A DNA stretch of 15,346 bases from an uncultured Eggerthella sp. (GTDB lineage: Bacteria; Actinomycetota; Coriobacteriia; Coriobacteriales; Eggerthellaceae). The notes under the pieces are model-generated. The model saw only the letters and a program-made list of their open reading frames with translations, was not told where the DNA came from and did not search any database. Shown here in pieces: positions 6,801 through 14,823 of the stretch. The translations under genes and the position numbers were made by a program. How positions within the stretch are numbered: position 1 is the stretch's first letter; each line of letters begins with the position of its first letter. The DNA lies in NCBI GenBank assembly GCA_900547965.1, contig URJE01000038.1, positions 1 to 15,346 on the forward strand, read 5' to 3'.

Positions 6801-7787
6801 ATGGGGTTTTTCTCAAAATTCGAACGCCGCGTAGAAGATGGCTTCGATGAGATGGGCGACAAGTTTTTCGATGCCCCCATCAGCCCCGTTCAGATTGCCA
6901 AAAAAGCTGAAAAGCAAATGCGCCGCGAAAAGATGGTCGGTGCTGGCAAGGAATACGCACCCACGCTGTACACCGTGCTGGTAAACCCCGACGATGACGA
7001 GCGCCTGTTTGGCTATTACCCCACTTTGGCAGGCGAAACCGAAACGTATCTACGTGGCAAGGCGCAGGAACTGGGTCTTGTAATGGACGGTTCTCCCCTG
7101 GTGCGCTTCATCATCGACGACGAGCTGAAGCATGGCAAGTTCGACGTGGTAGCCGAATTGGTTTCCGCCCCCATCGTCTCACAGCTTCGCGCAGAAGAAA
7201 TGCAGCGTTACGGCCTTTCCGCGCAGGATGCCGGCGCTCCCATTCCCGCAAATATCCCTACACCCCAGAGCTACGGCCAACAGCAGGCCTATGCGCCCGT
7301 GCAGGAAGCCCCTGCCCAGGCGCAGCAATTTGCTAGTTCGGGCATTGACGTAATGGCCGAAGACGCTCTGGCGATGAAAAACGCCGAGGATGCCTACGCT
7401 GCAGCACCCGTTGCGCCCACACCGACACCCGCTGCCGCCCCGCAAACTGTTCGCTTCGATGAGCTCAATGCCCCTGAAGCCGTTCCTCAGCGCGCCGCAA
7501 ATCAGCAGCCCCGCCTTATCGACCTCACCACGAACCGCTCCTTCCCCATCACAAAGGCGCAAATCGTAATGGGGCGCGCCCTTTCCAGCGACATCGCTAT
7601 CGAAGATTTGAACGTAAGCCGTACCCACGCCGAAATTCGCCGCGAAAATGCAAATGCCTGGAGCGTTGCCGACCTTGGCTCCACCAATGGCACGCTGGTA
7701 AACGGCCGCCATATTGCTTCTACCATGCTGCAGGAAGGCGACCGCATAACCGTTGGCACCACCACGTTCTTATTCACCTTCCGATAG
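6801..7787 (+). CDS. fhaA: FhaA: DUF3662 and FHA domain phosphothreonine-reader protein
   Basis: The protein has 328 residues from the ATG at 6801, chosen because AAGGAGA lies 7 nt before it and the N-terminus MGFFSKFERRVEDGF is typical of the family. A frame open from GTG 6687 adds 38 implausible residues. Residues 1-130 form the DUF3662 domain of actinobacterial FhaA. Residues 140-235 are an Ala/Pro/Gln-rich flexible linker. A C-terminal FHA domain (about 238-328) has the phosphothreonine-binding signature: GR (258-259), SRTH (273-276), DLGSTNG (291-297) and NG (301-302). In mycobacteria FhaA binds phosphorylated partners of PknB and influences peptidoglycan precursor flux. Here it opens the cluster with fhaB, the phosphatase and pknB, which supports the same job. 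It is cytoplasmic, with no membrane segment. Confidence 0.93.
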   Translation: MGFFSKFERRVEDGFDEMGDKFFDAPISPVQIAKKAEKQMRREKMVGAGKEYAPTLYTVLVNPDDDERLFGYYPTLAGETETYLRGKAQELGLVMDGSPLVRFIIDDELKHGKFDVVAELVSAPIVSQLRAEEMQRYGLSAQDAGAPIPANIPTPQSYGQQQAYAPVQEAPAQAQQFASSGIDVMAEDALAMKNAEDAYAAAPVAPTPTPAAAPQTVRFDELNAPEAVPQRAANQQPRLIDLTTNRSFPITKAQIVMGRALSSDIAIEDLNVSRTHAEIRRENANAWSVADLGSTNGTLVNGRHIASTMLQEGDRITVGTTTFLFTFR

Positions 7788-7801
7788 GGAGCTTTTCCTT
7801 C

Positions 7802-7845
7802 AACGGGCTGCGTCACTTGCTGGCACAGCCCGTTTGCGCTTTATG
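7802..7845 (+). terminator. Possible weak terminator or attenuator between fhaA and fhaB
   Basis: A perfect 9-bp stem, AACGGGCTG (7802-7810) with CAGCCCGTT (7826-7834), starts 14 nt after the fhaA stop with a 15-nt loop. A small second hairpin, TGCGC-TTTAT-GCGCA (7835-7849), follows, then CCTTTT. The T-run is poor, so read-through into fhaB is likely. It may tune fhaA relative to the downstream genes. Confidence 0.4.
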
Positions 7846-7883
7846 CGCACCTTTTAAACCCGTTTCAAACGATAGGCTATTCC

Positions 7884-8300
7884 GTGATCGACGTAATCCT
7901 TCTCATAGGCAGACTGCTTTTCGTAGCGCTGCTCTACCTGTTCCTTTTCGCCATCATGAAAACAGGCATTGGCCTGGTGCGCGGACAACGTAAAGGCGAA
8001 AAGACCTGGACCGTTGCCATCGAAAAAGGCCCCAAGGAACTTCGCGGCGTGAACATTGCCGTCAACGGCCCGGTTATCGTGGGCCGCAGTCCAGGATCCG
8101 ATATCGTCATCGGTGCCGAATACGTATCTTCGCGCCACGCGCGCTTTGTGCTCATGGGCCAGAACCTCTTCGTGGAGGATCTGGGCTCAACCAACGGCAC
8201 AGCCGTCAATGGCCGCTTTATCTCTGAACCCACCGCGCTGAAAAACGGCGACAAAGTTGCCGTTGGCGATGTAACCATGCGCGTACGGTTCGCCCAGTAA
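7884..8300 (+). CDS. fhaB: FhaB: membrane-anchored FHA-domain protein
   Basis: The protein has 138 residues from a GTG start at 7884 with only a weak ribosome binding site (ATAGG). This is the last start before the N-terminal membrane segment, so it is preferred. One transmembrane helix (about 3-25) is followed by a basic stretch and an FHA domain (about 55-138). The binding signature is complete: GRS (67-69), SSRH (82-85), DLGSTNG (99-105) and NG (109-110). In mycobacteria FhaB (FipA) is a short membrane FHA protein linked to division proteins and to the Ser/Thr kinases. Size, topology and place between fhaA and the phosphatase all match. The stop lies 9 nt before the phosphatase ATG, so the two are probably co-transcribed and translated in close succession. 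Confidence 0.92.
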   Translation: MIDVILLIGRLLFVALLYLFLFAIMKTGIGLVRGQRKGEKTWTVAIEKGPKELRGVNIAVNGPVIVGRSPGSDIVIGAEYVSSRHARFVLMGQNLFVEDLGSTNGTAVNGRFISEPTALKNGDKVAVGDVTMRVRFAQ

Positions 8301-8309
8301 AAGAGGAAG

Positions 8310-9524
8310 ATGAATTCTATGCCCACTCCCCGCAACGCCCGCGCCGAGCGCAAAGCCGCAGATGAGCCCAATGCCATCGCCTTCTTTGGAAGCCGCACTG
8401 AAGTTGGCCACATCCGCGAACATAACGAAGACAGCCTGGTTGCGGTTCCACCGCTTTTTGCCGTTGCCGATGGCATGGGTGGCCACGAAGCAGGCGAAGT
8501 CGCCTCGGAAATTGCCATCAACACCATCATGGAACTTGCGCCCGACCACGCCGATTCTGACGCGTTGGCGCGTGCCGTGGTTGCCGCGAACCTCAATGTC
8601 ATCAAAGCTCCCGCAAAAGGCATTGGCCGCGAGGGCATGGGAACCACACTTACTGCCGCAATCCTGGAAGGCGAGCGCCTGATTATCGCTCAAGTTGGCG
8701 ACTCGCGCGCATACCTTCTGCATGAGGGAAAGCTCCAGCAGCTTACGCGCGACCATAGCCTCATGGCCGACATGATCGAAGCGGGCCAGCTCACGGAAGC
8801 CGAAGCCCGCGTTCACCCGAACCGCTCGGTTATCACGCGAGCCATCGGATCCGACCCTCATATGCAGCCCGACATCTACGAGCTGAACGTCGAAACGGGC
8901 GACCGCATCCTTCTGTGCTCCGACGGCATTTGCACCATGATCGAAGATCCTCAGATCGAGCATGTCATGGGCCACAGTCGCACTGCGCAGGAGTGCGCCG
9001 ACAATCTGGTGGCTGCCGCGCTTGATGCAGGTGGGTTCGACAACGCAACTGCCGTGGTGGTGGACGTTGAAGGCTTTCGCGAGGTGCGCGAACGCAAAGC
9101 CCAGCACAAGTCGAAGATTCTCTACACATTTTTGGTCCTAGCGGTTATTGCCATTTTCGCAATCGCCGGCGTTACCGCTTATCAGTACGTGAACAACTCC
9201 GCTTACCTGGTGAACCAGGACGGCAAGGTCGCCGTATACCGTGGTCTGCAAGACGACCTGTTCGGCATGCCCCTTTCCAGCCTCGACCGCGTTACCGACG
9301 TTGACGTGAACAAGCTTTCACCGAGCGTGGCGAGCCGCATCAACGATGGCATTTCGGTTGGCAGCATGGATGAGGCAAATGAGCTTATCGCTTCCTATCA
9401 GGAAGACATTGCTCGCCAGGATGCCGCAACCAAGCAAAGCGACGCCTCCGCTTCTACCGACAAAGCAGCGTCTTCCGACTCCTCTACCTCGAAGACGAAG
9501 AAGAGTGCCAACGAAAGCGAGTAG
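8310..9524 (+). CDS. pstP: PstP-type membrane PP2C serine/threonine phosphatase
   Basis: The protein has 404 residues. The PP2C catalytic domain (about 22-255) shows all metal-binding landmarks: RxHNED with D41, DGMGGHEAGE with D54, GMGTT (109-113), VGDSRAYL with D131, LTRDHS, CSDG with D205, and DNATAVV with D244. One transmembrane helix (about 270-291) leads to an outer domain of roughly 110 residues ending in a Ser/Ala/Lys-rich tail. It should reverse phosphorylation by PknB at the inner membrane face. The start is uncertain: AAGAGG is only 3 nt before the ATG at 8310 and 12 nt before the ATG at 8319, and both give the same domain. It lies 9 nt after fhaB and 3 nt before the SEDS-PBP gene, an evident operon. 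The outer domain has no motif I recognise. Confidence 0.93.
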   Translation: MNSMPTPRNARAERKAADEPNAIAFFGSRTEVGHIREHNEDSLVAVPPLFAVADGMGGHEAGEVASEIAINTIMELAPDHADSDALARAVVAANLNVIKAPAKGIGREGMGTTLTAAILEGERLIIAQVGDSRAYLLHEGKLQQLTRDHSLMADMIEAGQLTEAEARVHPNRSVITRAIGSDPHMQPDIYELNVETGDRILLCSDGICTMIEDPQIEHVMGHSRTAQECADNLVAAALDAGGFDNATAVVVDVEGFREVRERKAQHKSKILYTFLVLAVIAIFAIAGVTAYQYVNNSAYLVNQDGKVAVYRGLQDDLFGMPLSSLDRVTDVDVNKLSPSVASRINDGISVGSMDEANELIASYQEDIARQDAATKQSDASASTDKAASSDSSTSKTKKSANESE

Positions 9525-9527
9525 TCA

Positions 9528-12284
9528 ATGACCCGACGCAATACCGAGCTGATGCTTCTTTGCATCGCAGCTCCTCTTGTAATATTGCTTTTTGCCATGG
9601 TTGCCCTCAATGAAGGAAACCAGGTAACGCTCGACAACCTGACGGTGCCCTTGGGCATGTTTGCCACCTTCGTGGTGGCCCATCTGGCCATTCGCAAGCT
9701 TGCCCCCGGTGCCGATCCTGCCATTCTCCCGCTTTCATTCGCTCTGTCGGGCATTGGCATTGCCTTCATCACGCGCCTTGCGCCCGACTTGGCTATGAAA
9801 CAGGTTGGATGGCTGTTCCTTGGCGTAGTGTTCATGGTGCTCGTCTTAGCATTCGTAAAGAACCTCGACAAGCTTGGCAGCTACAAATACACCATTATGA
9901 TCGCCGGCATCCTGCTGCTGATGTCGCCCATGCTTCCGGTTATCGGTAACGAAATCTACGGTTCGCGCATTTGGCTTTCTATCGGCGGTTTCTCCATTCA
10001 GCCTGGTGAGCTTGCAAAAATCTGTATCGTCATCTTCTTGGCAGCATACCTGGCGCAGAACCGCGAGATGCTTTCTGTCTTCAACCACAAGCTGGGGCCC
10101 TTCCGCGTGCCCGACATGCGCGCGCTGGTTCCCGTTATCATCATGTGGGCGGTGGCCCTGTTGGTTATCGTGTTCGAAAAGGACTTGGGCTCGGCGTTGG
10201 TCCTGTTCTTTGTATTCGTTACCATGCTCTACGTGGCAACCGGCAAGCACGCCTACATCGTTATCAGCCTTCTGATGGTTTCCGTAGGCTTCGTATTCGT
10301 ATACTTCCTGTTCAGCCATGTTCAGGTTCGCGTCGATACGTGGCTTAACCCCTTTGCCGACCCCACCAACACGGGCTATCAGCTGGTCCAGTCCATCTTC
10401 AGCATCGCAGACGGCGGCCTGTTCGGTGTAGGCATCGGCAACGGTATGGCCGAGCAGATTCCTATTGTTGAATCCGACTTCATCTTCAGCGCCATCGCTG
10501 AAGAGGCGGGTCTTTTGGGCGCCGCGGGCGTATTGCTTCTGTACCTGTGCTTCGCCATCCGCGGCATTCTTATTTCCGTTCGCGCAAAAAGCGATGTAAG
10601 CTCGTTTATGGCCGTAGGTTTCACTGCCGTTATCGTGCTGCAGGCCTTCATCATCGTGGGCGGCGTTACGCGCCTTATCCCTCTTACGGGTCTTACCCTT
10701 CCCTTCGTAAGCCAAGGCGGTTCTTCGCTTCTGGCGAGCTTCATCATCTTGGGCTTCCTGCTCCGCGCAAGCGATCAGGGCACGGGCCTGGGCACCGAAA
10801 TGGCATCGGGCACAGGCGTGGTAAGCCTGAACGGCGCGCTGGGACGCGTTTCCCTGGGCAAGCGCCTTACCGGCACCATGATTGTGTTCTCTGCCCTGTT
10901 TGCGCTGCTGGTTGCCAACCTGACGATGATCATGGTTATCCAGGCAGACGAATACAAGAACATGCCCATCAACAACCACACGCTGGCAAAAGAATCGAAA
11001 ACCGAGCGCGGCGCCATCACCACATACGACAACGTGCTCCTGGCTCATTCCGTGTTGCAAGACGATGGCACCTACAAGCGCGAATACCCTGCAGGAACCC
11101 TTGCCGCACACGTGGTGGGATACGCCTCCGACACGTACGGCACCTCTGGTATCGAAGCGTCTTGCAACGATACGCTGAAGGGCGAAAGCAACTACGCTTC
11201 ATGGATCGATGTGCTGAACTCCTATTCCGGAGCCGGCACCGCAGGCAACGACGTGAAGCTCACCATCAACTCAACCATCCAAAAAGCCGCACAAGACTCG
11301 CTGAAGGGCTACAAGGGAGCTTGCGTCGCCATCGACCCGAAGACAGGAGCGATTTTGGCGCTCGCCTCTTCGCCCACCTACGATGCCGACGATGTTGATA
11401 GCATCCTTTCTTCCGGCGGCGATTCTTCGGCACTGTACAACCGCGCAACCCAGGCGCTGTACTCGCCCGGCTCCACGTTCAAGATCGTGACGCTGACCAC
11501 TGCGCTGGCAGACAACGTGGCAACCGAATCAACCCAGTATGATTCCCCCTCTACGCTCGACATCGGCGGCGGCAAGGTGACGAACTTCAACAACTCGTCA
11601 TATGGCACCATTACGCTGCAGCGCGCGACCGAGCTTTCCGCCAACACCGTATTCGCACAGCTCGGCGATCAGATCGGCGCAAAAGACCTTGTTTCCTCTT
11701 CCGAGAAATTCGGCTTCAACAACGCGCTGAGCTTCGATTTGCCGCTCGCTAAATCGCTGATGCCCGACCCGGACGAGATGACCGAATGGGAAACCGCATG
11801 GGCCGCAGCAGGTGAGCCGGTAGGCGAACATGCCAGCCCCGCAGGCCCGCAGGCAACCGTTCTGCAGATGGCCTTGGTTGGTTGCGCCATCGCAAACAAT
11901 GGCACCATCATGCAGCCTTACCTGGTAGACAGCGTGAACAATTCCGATGGCAAGAACAGCTATCGTGCAACGCCTTCCACGATGTCGAACGTATGCTCTT
12001 CATCGGTGGCCAAGCGAGTACGCACGGTACTTGAAGGGGTCGTGAACAACGGCACCGGCAAAGCAGCCGCCATTTCCGGCGTGCAGATTGCAGGCAAAAC
12101 CGGTACCGCAGAAACGGGCAAGGAAAAGGACGACCGTTGGTTTGTGGGCATGGGCCCATCCGATGACTGCTCGGTAGTAGTGGCCATCGTCCTCGAAGAG
12201 GCCGGCGAGAGCCTTTCCGGCGGTGCAGCCGGACGCGCCCAGGGCGTACTAAAGGCAGCGCTTGAAGTTCAAGGGAATCTGTAA
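9528..12284 (+). CDS. Natural fusion of SEDS glycosyltransferase (RodA/FtsW) and class B PBP
   Basis: The protein has 918 residues in one uninterrupted frame. Residues 1-420 are a polytopic SEDS protein with roughly ten hydrophobic segments and family motifs: GSRIWL (145-150), QPGELAK (158-164), KDLGSA (218-223), WLNPFADP with D278 (likely the essential Asp), GYQLVQS, and SQGGSS (395-400). A further membrane helix (about 447-471) starts a class B penicillin-binding protein: TERGAI (492-497), transpeptidase SxxK as STFK (S649, K652), SAN (704-706) and KTGTAE (857-862). It should both polymerise lipid II and cross-link peptides outside the membrane. In most Actinobacteria rodA and pbpA are separate adjacent genes at this place; here they are joined, fixing 1:1 stoichiometry. 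The start is 3 nt after the phosphatase stop. Whether it serves elongation or division cannot be told from sequence. Confidence 0.93.
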   Translation: MTRRNTELMLLCIAAPLVILLFAMVALNEGNQVTLDNLTVPLGMFATFVVAHLAIRKLAPGADPAILPLSFALSGIGIAFITRLAPDLAMKQVGWLFLGVVFMVLVLAFVKNLDKLGSYKYTIMIAGILLLMSPMLPVIGNEIYGSRIWLSIGGFSIQPGELAKICIVIFLAAYLAQNREMLSVFNHKLGPFRVPDMRALVPVIIMWAVALLVIVFEKDLGSALVLFFVFVTMLYVATGKHAYIVISLLMVSVGFVFVYFLFSHVQVRVDTWLNPFADPTNTGYQLVQSIFSIADGGLFGVGIGNGMAEQIPIVESDFIFSAIAEEAGLLGAAGVLLLYLCFAIRGILISVRAKSDVSSFMAVGFTAVIVLQAFIIVGGVTRLIPLTGLTLPFVSQGGSSLLASFIILGFLLRASDQGTGLGTEMASGTGVVSLNGALGRVSLGKRLTGTMIVFSALFALLVANLTMIMVIQADEYKNMPINNHTLAKESKTERGAITTYDNVLLAHSVLQDDGTYKREYPAGTLAAHVVGYASDTYGTSGIEASCNDTLKGESNYASWIDVLNSYSGAGTAGNDVKLTINSTIQKAAQDSLKGYKGACVAIDPKTGAILALASSPTYDADDVDSILSSGGDSSALYNRATQALYSPGSTFKIVTLTTALADNVATESTQYDSPSTLDIGGGKVTNFNNSSYGTITLQRATELSANTVFAQLGDQIGAKDLVSSSEKFGFNNALSFDLPLAKSLMPDPDEMTEWETAWAAAGEPVGEHASPAGPQATVLQMALVGCAIANNGTIMQPYLVDSVNNSDGKNSYRATPSTMSNVCSSSVAKRVRTVLEGVVNNGTGKAAAISGVQIAGKTGTAETGKEKDDRWFVGMGPSDDCSVVVAIVLEEAGESLSGGAAGRAQGVLKAALEVQGNL

Positions 12285-12332
12285 GAAAAGCGTTTCCTGA
12301 TTCCTCGTGAAAGCCTTGCAAAAACGGGGAAC

Positions 12333-12361
12333 TTGACATGGTAATACGATATGCTTATGCG
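12333..12361 (+). promoter_or_regulatory. Promoter of pknB
   Basis: A perfect -35 box TTGACA (12333-12338), a 17-nt spacer and a -10-like TATGCG (12356-12361) lie just after the SEDS-PBP stop. The expected transcript start near 12368 gives a leader of about 30 nt to the GTG at 12398. The ATG at 12338 overlaps the -35 box and cannot be the start of a transcript made from here. The kinase can therefore be expressed separately from the upstream operon. Confidence 0.65.
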
Positions 12362-12397
12362 ATGGTCGTTAAGCATGGATCCAAAGGGAGTACAAAC

Positions 12398-14317
12398 GTG
12401 GCTGGAAGCATGGTTGGCAGAACATTCAACAACCGTTACACGCTAACTGAACGAGTCGGCCTTGGTGGCATGGCAGAGGTATACCGCGCACAGGACAACG
12501 TTCTGGGCCGCACGGTAGCCGTAAAAGTTATGCTGCCCCAATATGCAGCCGACCCAACCTTTACCAAACGTTTCCGTCAGGAAGCGGCATCGGCCGCTAA
12601 CCTGCAGAGCCCCTATATCGTAAGCATCTACGATTGGGGCCTTGACGGCGAAACCTACTACATTGTTATGGAGTTCCTCCGCGGAACCGATCTTAAAACC
12701 GCCATCAACGAACGAGGCGCAATCAATCAGCGAAAGGCGGCCGAAATCGGCAGCCAGATCGCCCAGGCGCTTTCGGTTGCGCACGAAGGTGGCGTAATCC
12801 ACCGCGACATCAAGCCGCAGAACATCATGATCCAGCCTGATGGCAACATCAAGGTAATGGACTTCGGCATTGCGCGTGCAGGCGACGCGGGCCTTTCCCA
12901 GACGGCAACCGTTCTGGGTACCGCCCATTACGTATCGCCCGAGCAGGCTCAGGGCAAGGAGCTCACCGGCGCCAGCGATATCTACTCGTTGGGCGTAGTT
13001 CTCTACGAAGCCACCACTGGAAAGCTCCCCTTCGACGGCCAAGACGCGGTAAGCGTTGCCGTAAAGCAGGTCAACGAGCTTCCCGCGCCGCCGAGCGCCA
13101 TCAATCCAAACATCGATCCCGGTCTGGAAGCCATCATCATGAAGGCCCTGGAAAAGGATCCCAATAAGCGCTTCAAAGATGCCGCGGAAATGCGTCATGT
13201 GCTGAACGACTTCTTGGCAGGTCGTCCTATCGCTCTTGGCGACGATATCAGCGGCCTTAAAACCCAGGTTATGGGTGGCGTTGCGCCTATGCAAAACGGC
13301 ACCGCGGTTATGAGCCCCGTTGCTGGCGGCCAAGCTACCGGTGGTTTCACCCAGGTAGGCCCACGCGTATATTCCGCAGAAGACGAAGAGGCGGCTGCCA
13401 AAAAGAAGAAGCGCAACACCATCATCGGTGTTGTCGTGGTCCTGCTGTGCATCATCGGCATTGCGGGCGCTGTGTTCGCTATGAATGGCAGCGGCGACAA
13501 GGTCACCGTGCCCGATGTAACGAACAAATCCATTGCCCAGGCACGCACCACGCTCGAACAGTCAGGCTTCAAGATTGGCACCGAAACGGAAGTGTACAGC
13601 AGCACCGTTCCTGCCGGCAGCGTAGTAAGCACCGACCCGCAAGCGGGTGAACAGGCCGCAAAGGGCTCTACTATCAAAATCAACGTTTCGAAGGGAACCG
13701 AGCAGGTTACCGTCCCCGACTTGAAGGGCAAATCGGCCGACGAAGCTCAGAAGGCGTTAAACGAAGCAGGTCTGACGGGTCAGCAAGGCGATTCCGTGTT
13801 CTCGGATGATGTTGACGAAAGCATGGTCGCATCACAGGAAACCCCTTCGGGCACCACGGCAAACAAGGGCGACACAGTGGTATTCCACCTTTCTAAGGGT
13901 TCTGAAAAGGTGACCATCCCCAATGTTGTGGGCATGACTCAGTCACAGGCAACCTCCAAGCTGGAAAATGCAGGCTTTGCGGTTAGCACCACAACCGAAA
14001 CCAGCAAAGACGTGGAAAAGGGCAACGTAACGAAGCAGAGCAAAACCGGCACCGCCACTAAGGGAACCACTATTACCATCACCATTTCCAGCGGCCTCGG
14101 CGAAGCTCCCAATGTAGTTGGCATGTCCGAGAGCAAGGCAAAGGAAACCCTCGAAAAGGCTGGCTACAAGTATGATCTGCAGTACAAGTCAGATTCGACG
14201 GTAACAAAAGGAAACGTTATCTCGCAAAGCACTAGCGGCAGCACGGTAACCCTCTATATTTCCTCAGGCTCCGGCAGTACAAACAGCGACGGCTCCAACG
14301 GATCGGGGAGCAACTAG
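12398..14317 (+). CDS. pknB: PknB: PASTA-domain serine/threonine protein kinase
   Basis: The protein has 639 residues from GTG 12398, chosen because AAAGGGAG lies 7 nt before it and the sequence then begins MVGRTFNNRYTL-like, right before the kinase fold. A longer frame from ATG 12338 would overlap the promoter. The kinase domain (about 14-272) has GLGGMAEV (21-28), K43, HRDIKPQN (135-142), DFG (155-157), an activation loop with TATVLGT (169-175), and SPE (180-182). A juxtamembrane linker ends in KKKKR. A single helix (about 341-362) precedes four PASTA repeats at about 368-433, 436-501, 504-566 and 568-624. PASTA domains bind muropeptides or lipid II in this family. It should phosphorylate threonines read by FhaA and FhaB and reversed by PstP. 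No second kinase (pknA) is present between the PBP and pknB, unlike in mycobacteria. Confidence 0.96.
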   Translation: MAGSMVGRTFNNRYTLTERVGLGGMAEVYRAQDNVLGRTVAVKVMLPQYAADPTFTKRFRQEAASAANLQSPYIVSIYDWGLDGETYYIVMEFLRGTDLKTAINERGAINQRKAAEIGSQIAQALSVAHEGGVIHRDIKPQNIMIQPDGNIKVMDFGIARAGDAGLSQTATVLGTAHYVSPEQAQGKELTGASDIYSLGVVLYEATTGKLPFDGQDAVSVAVKQVNELPAPPSAINPNIDPGLEAIIMKALEKDPNKRFKDAAEMRHVLNDFLAGRPIALGDDISGLKTQVMGGVAPMQNGTAVMSPVAGGQATGGFTQVGPRVYSAEDEEAAAKKKKRNTIIGVVVVLLCIIGIAGAVFAMNGSGDKVTVPDVTNKSIAQARTTLEQSGFKIGTETEVYSSTVPAGSVVSTDPQAGEQAAKGSTIKINVSKGTEQVTVPDLKGKSADEAQKALNEAGLTGQQGDSVFSDDVDESMVASQETPSGTTANKGDTVVFHLSKGSEKVTIPNVVGMTQSQATSKLENAGFAVSTTTETSKDVEKGNVTKQSKTGTATKGTTITITISSGLGEAPNVVGMSESKAKETLEKAGYKYDLQYKSDSTVTKGNVISQSTSGSTVTLYISSGSGSTNSDGSNGSGSN

Positions 14318-14324
14318 TCAACAC

Positions 14325-14360
14325 AACAAGGCCTCGCAGCAATGCGAGGCCTTGTTTTTA
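14325..14360 (+). terminator. Rho-independent terminator of pknB
   Basis: A perfect 13-bp stem, AACAAGGCCTCGC (14325-14337) with GCGAGGCCTTGTT (14344-14356), has a 6-nt loop and a run of T up to 14359. It begins 8 nt after the pknB stop codon and closes the cluster. Confidence 0.93.
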
Positions 14361-14470
14361 TGCAAACTAATCCCCGCAAACACGCGCTGCCCGCCCCCTC
14401 TTTTGCAGGTTTACCCATTCCGTCACTGGGCTCCCACGCATCTTTCGCAAAGTCAGCTCCACTGAGGCAA

Positions 14471-14562
14471 TCCGCTTACTGCGAAAACAAAAAAACGAAC
14501 TTCTTTGCAACTTTTTTGTTTTCAAGCCTCCAAAACATCATTGGCCTGACGCTGTAAGCGGA
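14471..14562. repeat. Nested inverted repeats downstream of pknB
   Basis: The outer arms are TCCGCTTACTGC (14471-14482) and GCTGTAAGCGGA (14551-14562), complementary at 11 of 12 positions. The inner arms are GAAAACAAAAAA (14483-14494) and TTTTTTGTTTTC (14512-14523), perfectly complementary over 12 bp around a 17-nt loop. On the left the arms abut; on the right 27 nt separate them. The inner stem ends in a T-run in both directions, so it could act as a weak bidirectional terminator. It could also be a small structured RNA or a mobile-element remnant. Confidence 0.55.
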
Positions 14563-14633
14563 GGCGAAACAGATGTGGCACCGCGCAACGGCAGCTGGAG
14601 CGATTTGCACAGTGGCGGCCCGTACCGATCCTG

Positions 14634-14693
14634 TTGGGATTAAGTTGCGGACACACTTTTCTGCCTATAACCCTGCAATAGGCTTAATCCCAA
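14634..14693. repeat. 11-bp inverted repeat beside the tRNA-Arg terminator
   Basis: TTGGGATTAAG (14634-14644) and CTTAATCCCAA (14683-14693) are perfectly complementary with 38 nt between them. The stem can continue with TTGC (14645-14648) and GCAA (14675-14678) after a four-base bulge. One arm abuts the run of A at 14694-14700. May be a second hairpin of the tRNA 3' region or the remnant of an insertion; no transposase is present. Confidence 0.5.
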
Positions 14694-14720
14694 TAAAAAA
14701 GGCCCACCAAAGGCGGACCC
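14694..14720 (-). terminator. Terminator of tRNA-Arg
   Basis: On the minus strand GGTCCGCC and GGTGGGCC form an 8-bp stem (two G-U pairs) with a UUU loop, followed directly by six T residues. It lies about 10 nt after the encoded CCA of the tRNA, the expected place for its terminator. Confidence 0.8.
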
Positions 14721-14728
14721 GAAAACGC

Positions 14729-14804
14729 TGGCGCCCCCGAGAGGACTCGAACCTCCGACGCACGGTTTAGGAAACCGACGCTCTATCCGCTGAGCTACGG
14801 GGGC
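14729..14804 (-). tRNA. tRNA-Arg: tRNA-Arg (anticodon CCU)
   Basis: A complete cloverleaf reads on the minus strand: acceptor arms GCCCCCG (14804-14798) and CGGGGGC (14739-14733), D-arm TAGCTCAGCGGATAGAGC, anticodon loop TTTCCTAAA with CCU at 14771-14769, T-arm GGTTCGAGTCC, discriminator G at 14732, and an encoded CCA (14731-14729). It decodes AGG, a minor arginine codon in GC-rich genomes. The 5' end is only 19 nt after the stop of the M28-like gene. A terminator follows. Confidence 0.96.
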
Positions 14805-14823
14805 GGATACCTGGATTTCGTCG

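Larger units (their letters stand above)
14361..14700. other. Non-coding stretch between pknB terminator and tRNA-Arg terminator
   Basis: About 340 nt separate the convergent pknB and tRNA-Arg transcripts. Short open frames here lack ribosome binding sites and family resemblance. The stretch contains a nested pair of inverted repeats (14471-14562) and an 11-bp inverted repeat (14634-14693), listed separately. I see nothing recognisable in the rest. Confidence 0.6.

Noticed and set aside
9846..11111. A 421-codon minus-strand frame under the SEDS-PBP gene
   Set aside because: Its translation is low-complexity His/Asp/Gln-rich sequence, and the plus-strand gene has complete SEDS and PBP motifs.
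12338..12397. N-terminal extension of PknB from ATG 12338
   Set aside because: It overlaps the -35 box of a good promoter, and GTG 12398 has a well-placed AAAGGGAG.
14729..14804. tRNA-Arg as an integration site of a mobile element
   Set aside because: No integrase and no duplicated tRNA 3' end is visible in the window.
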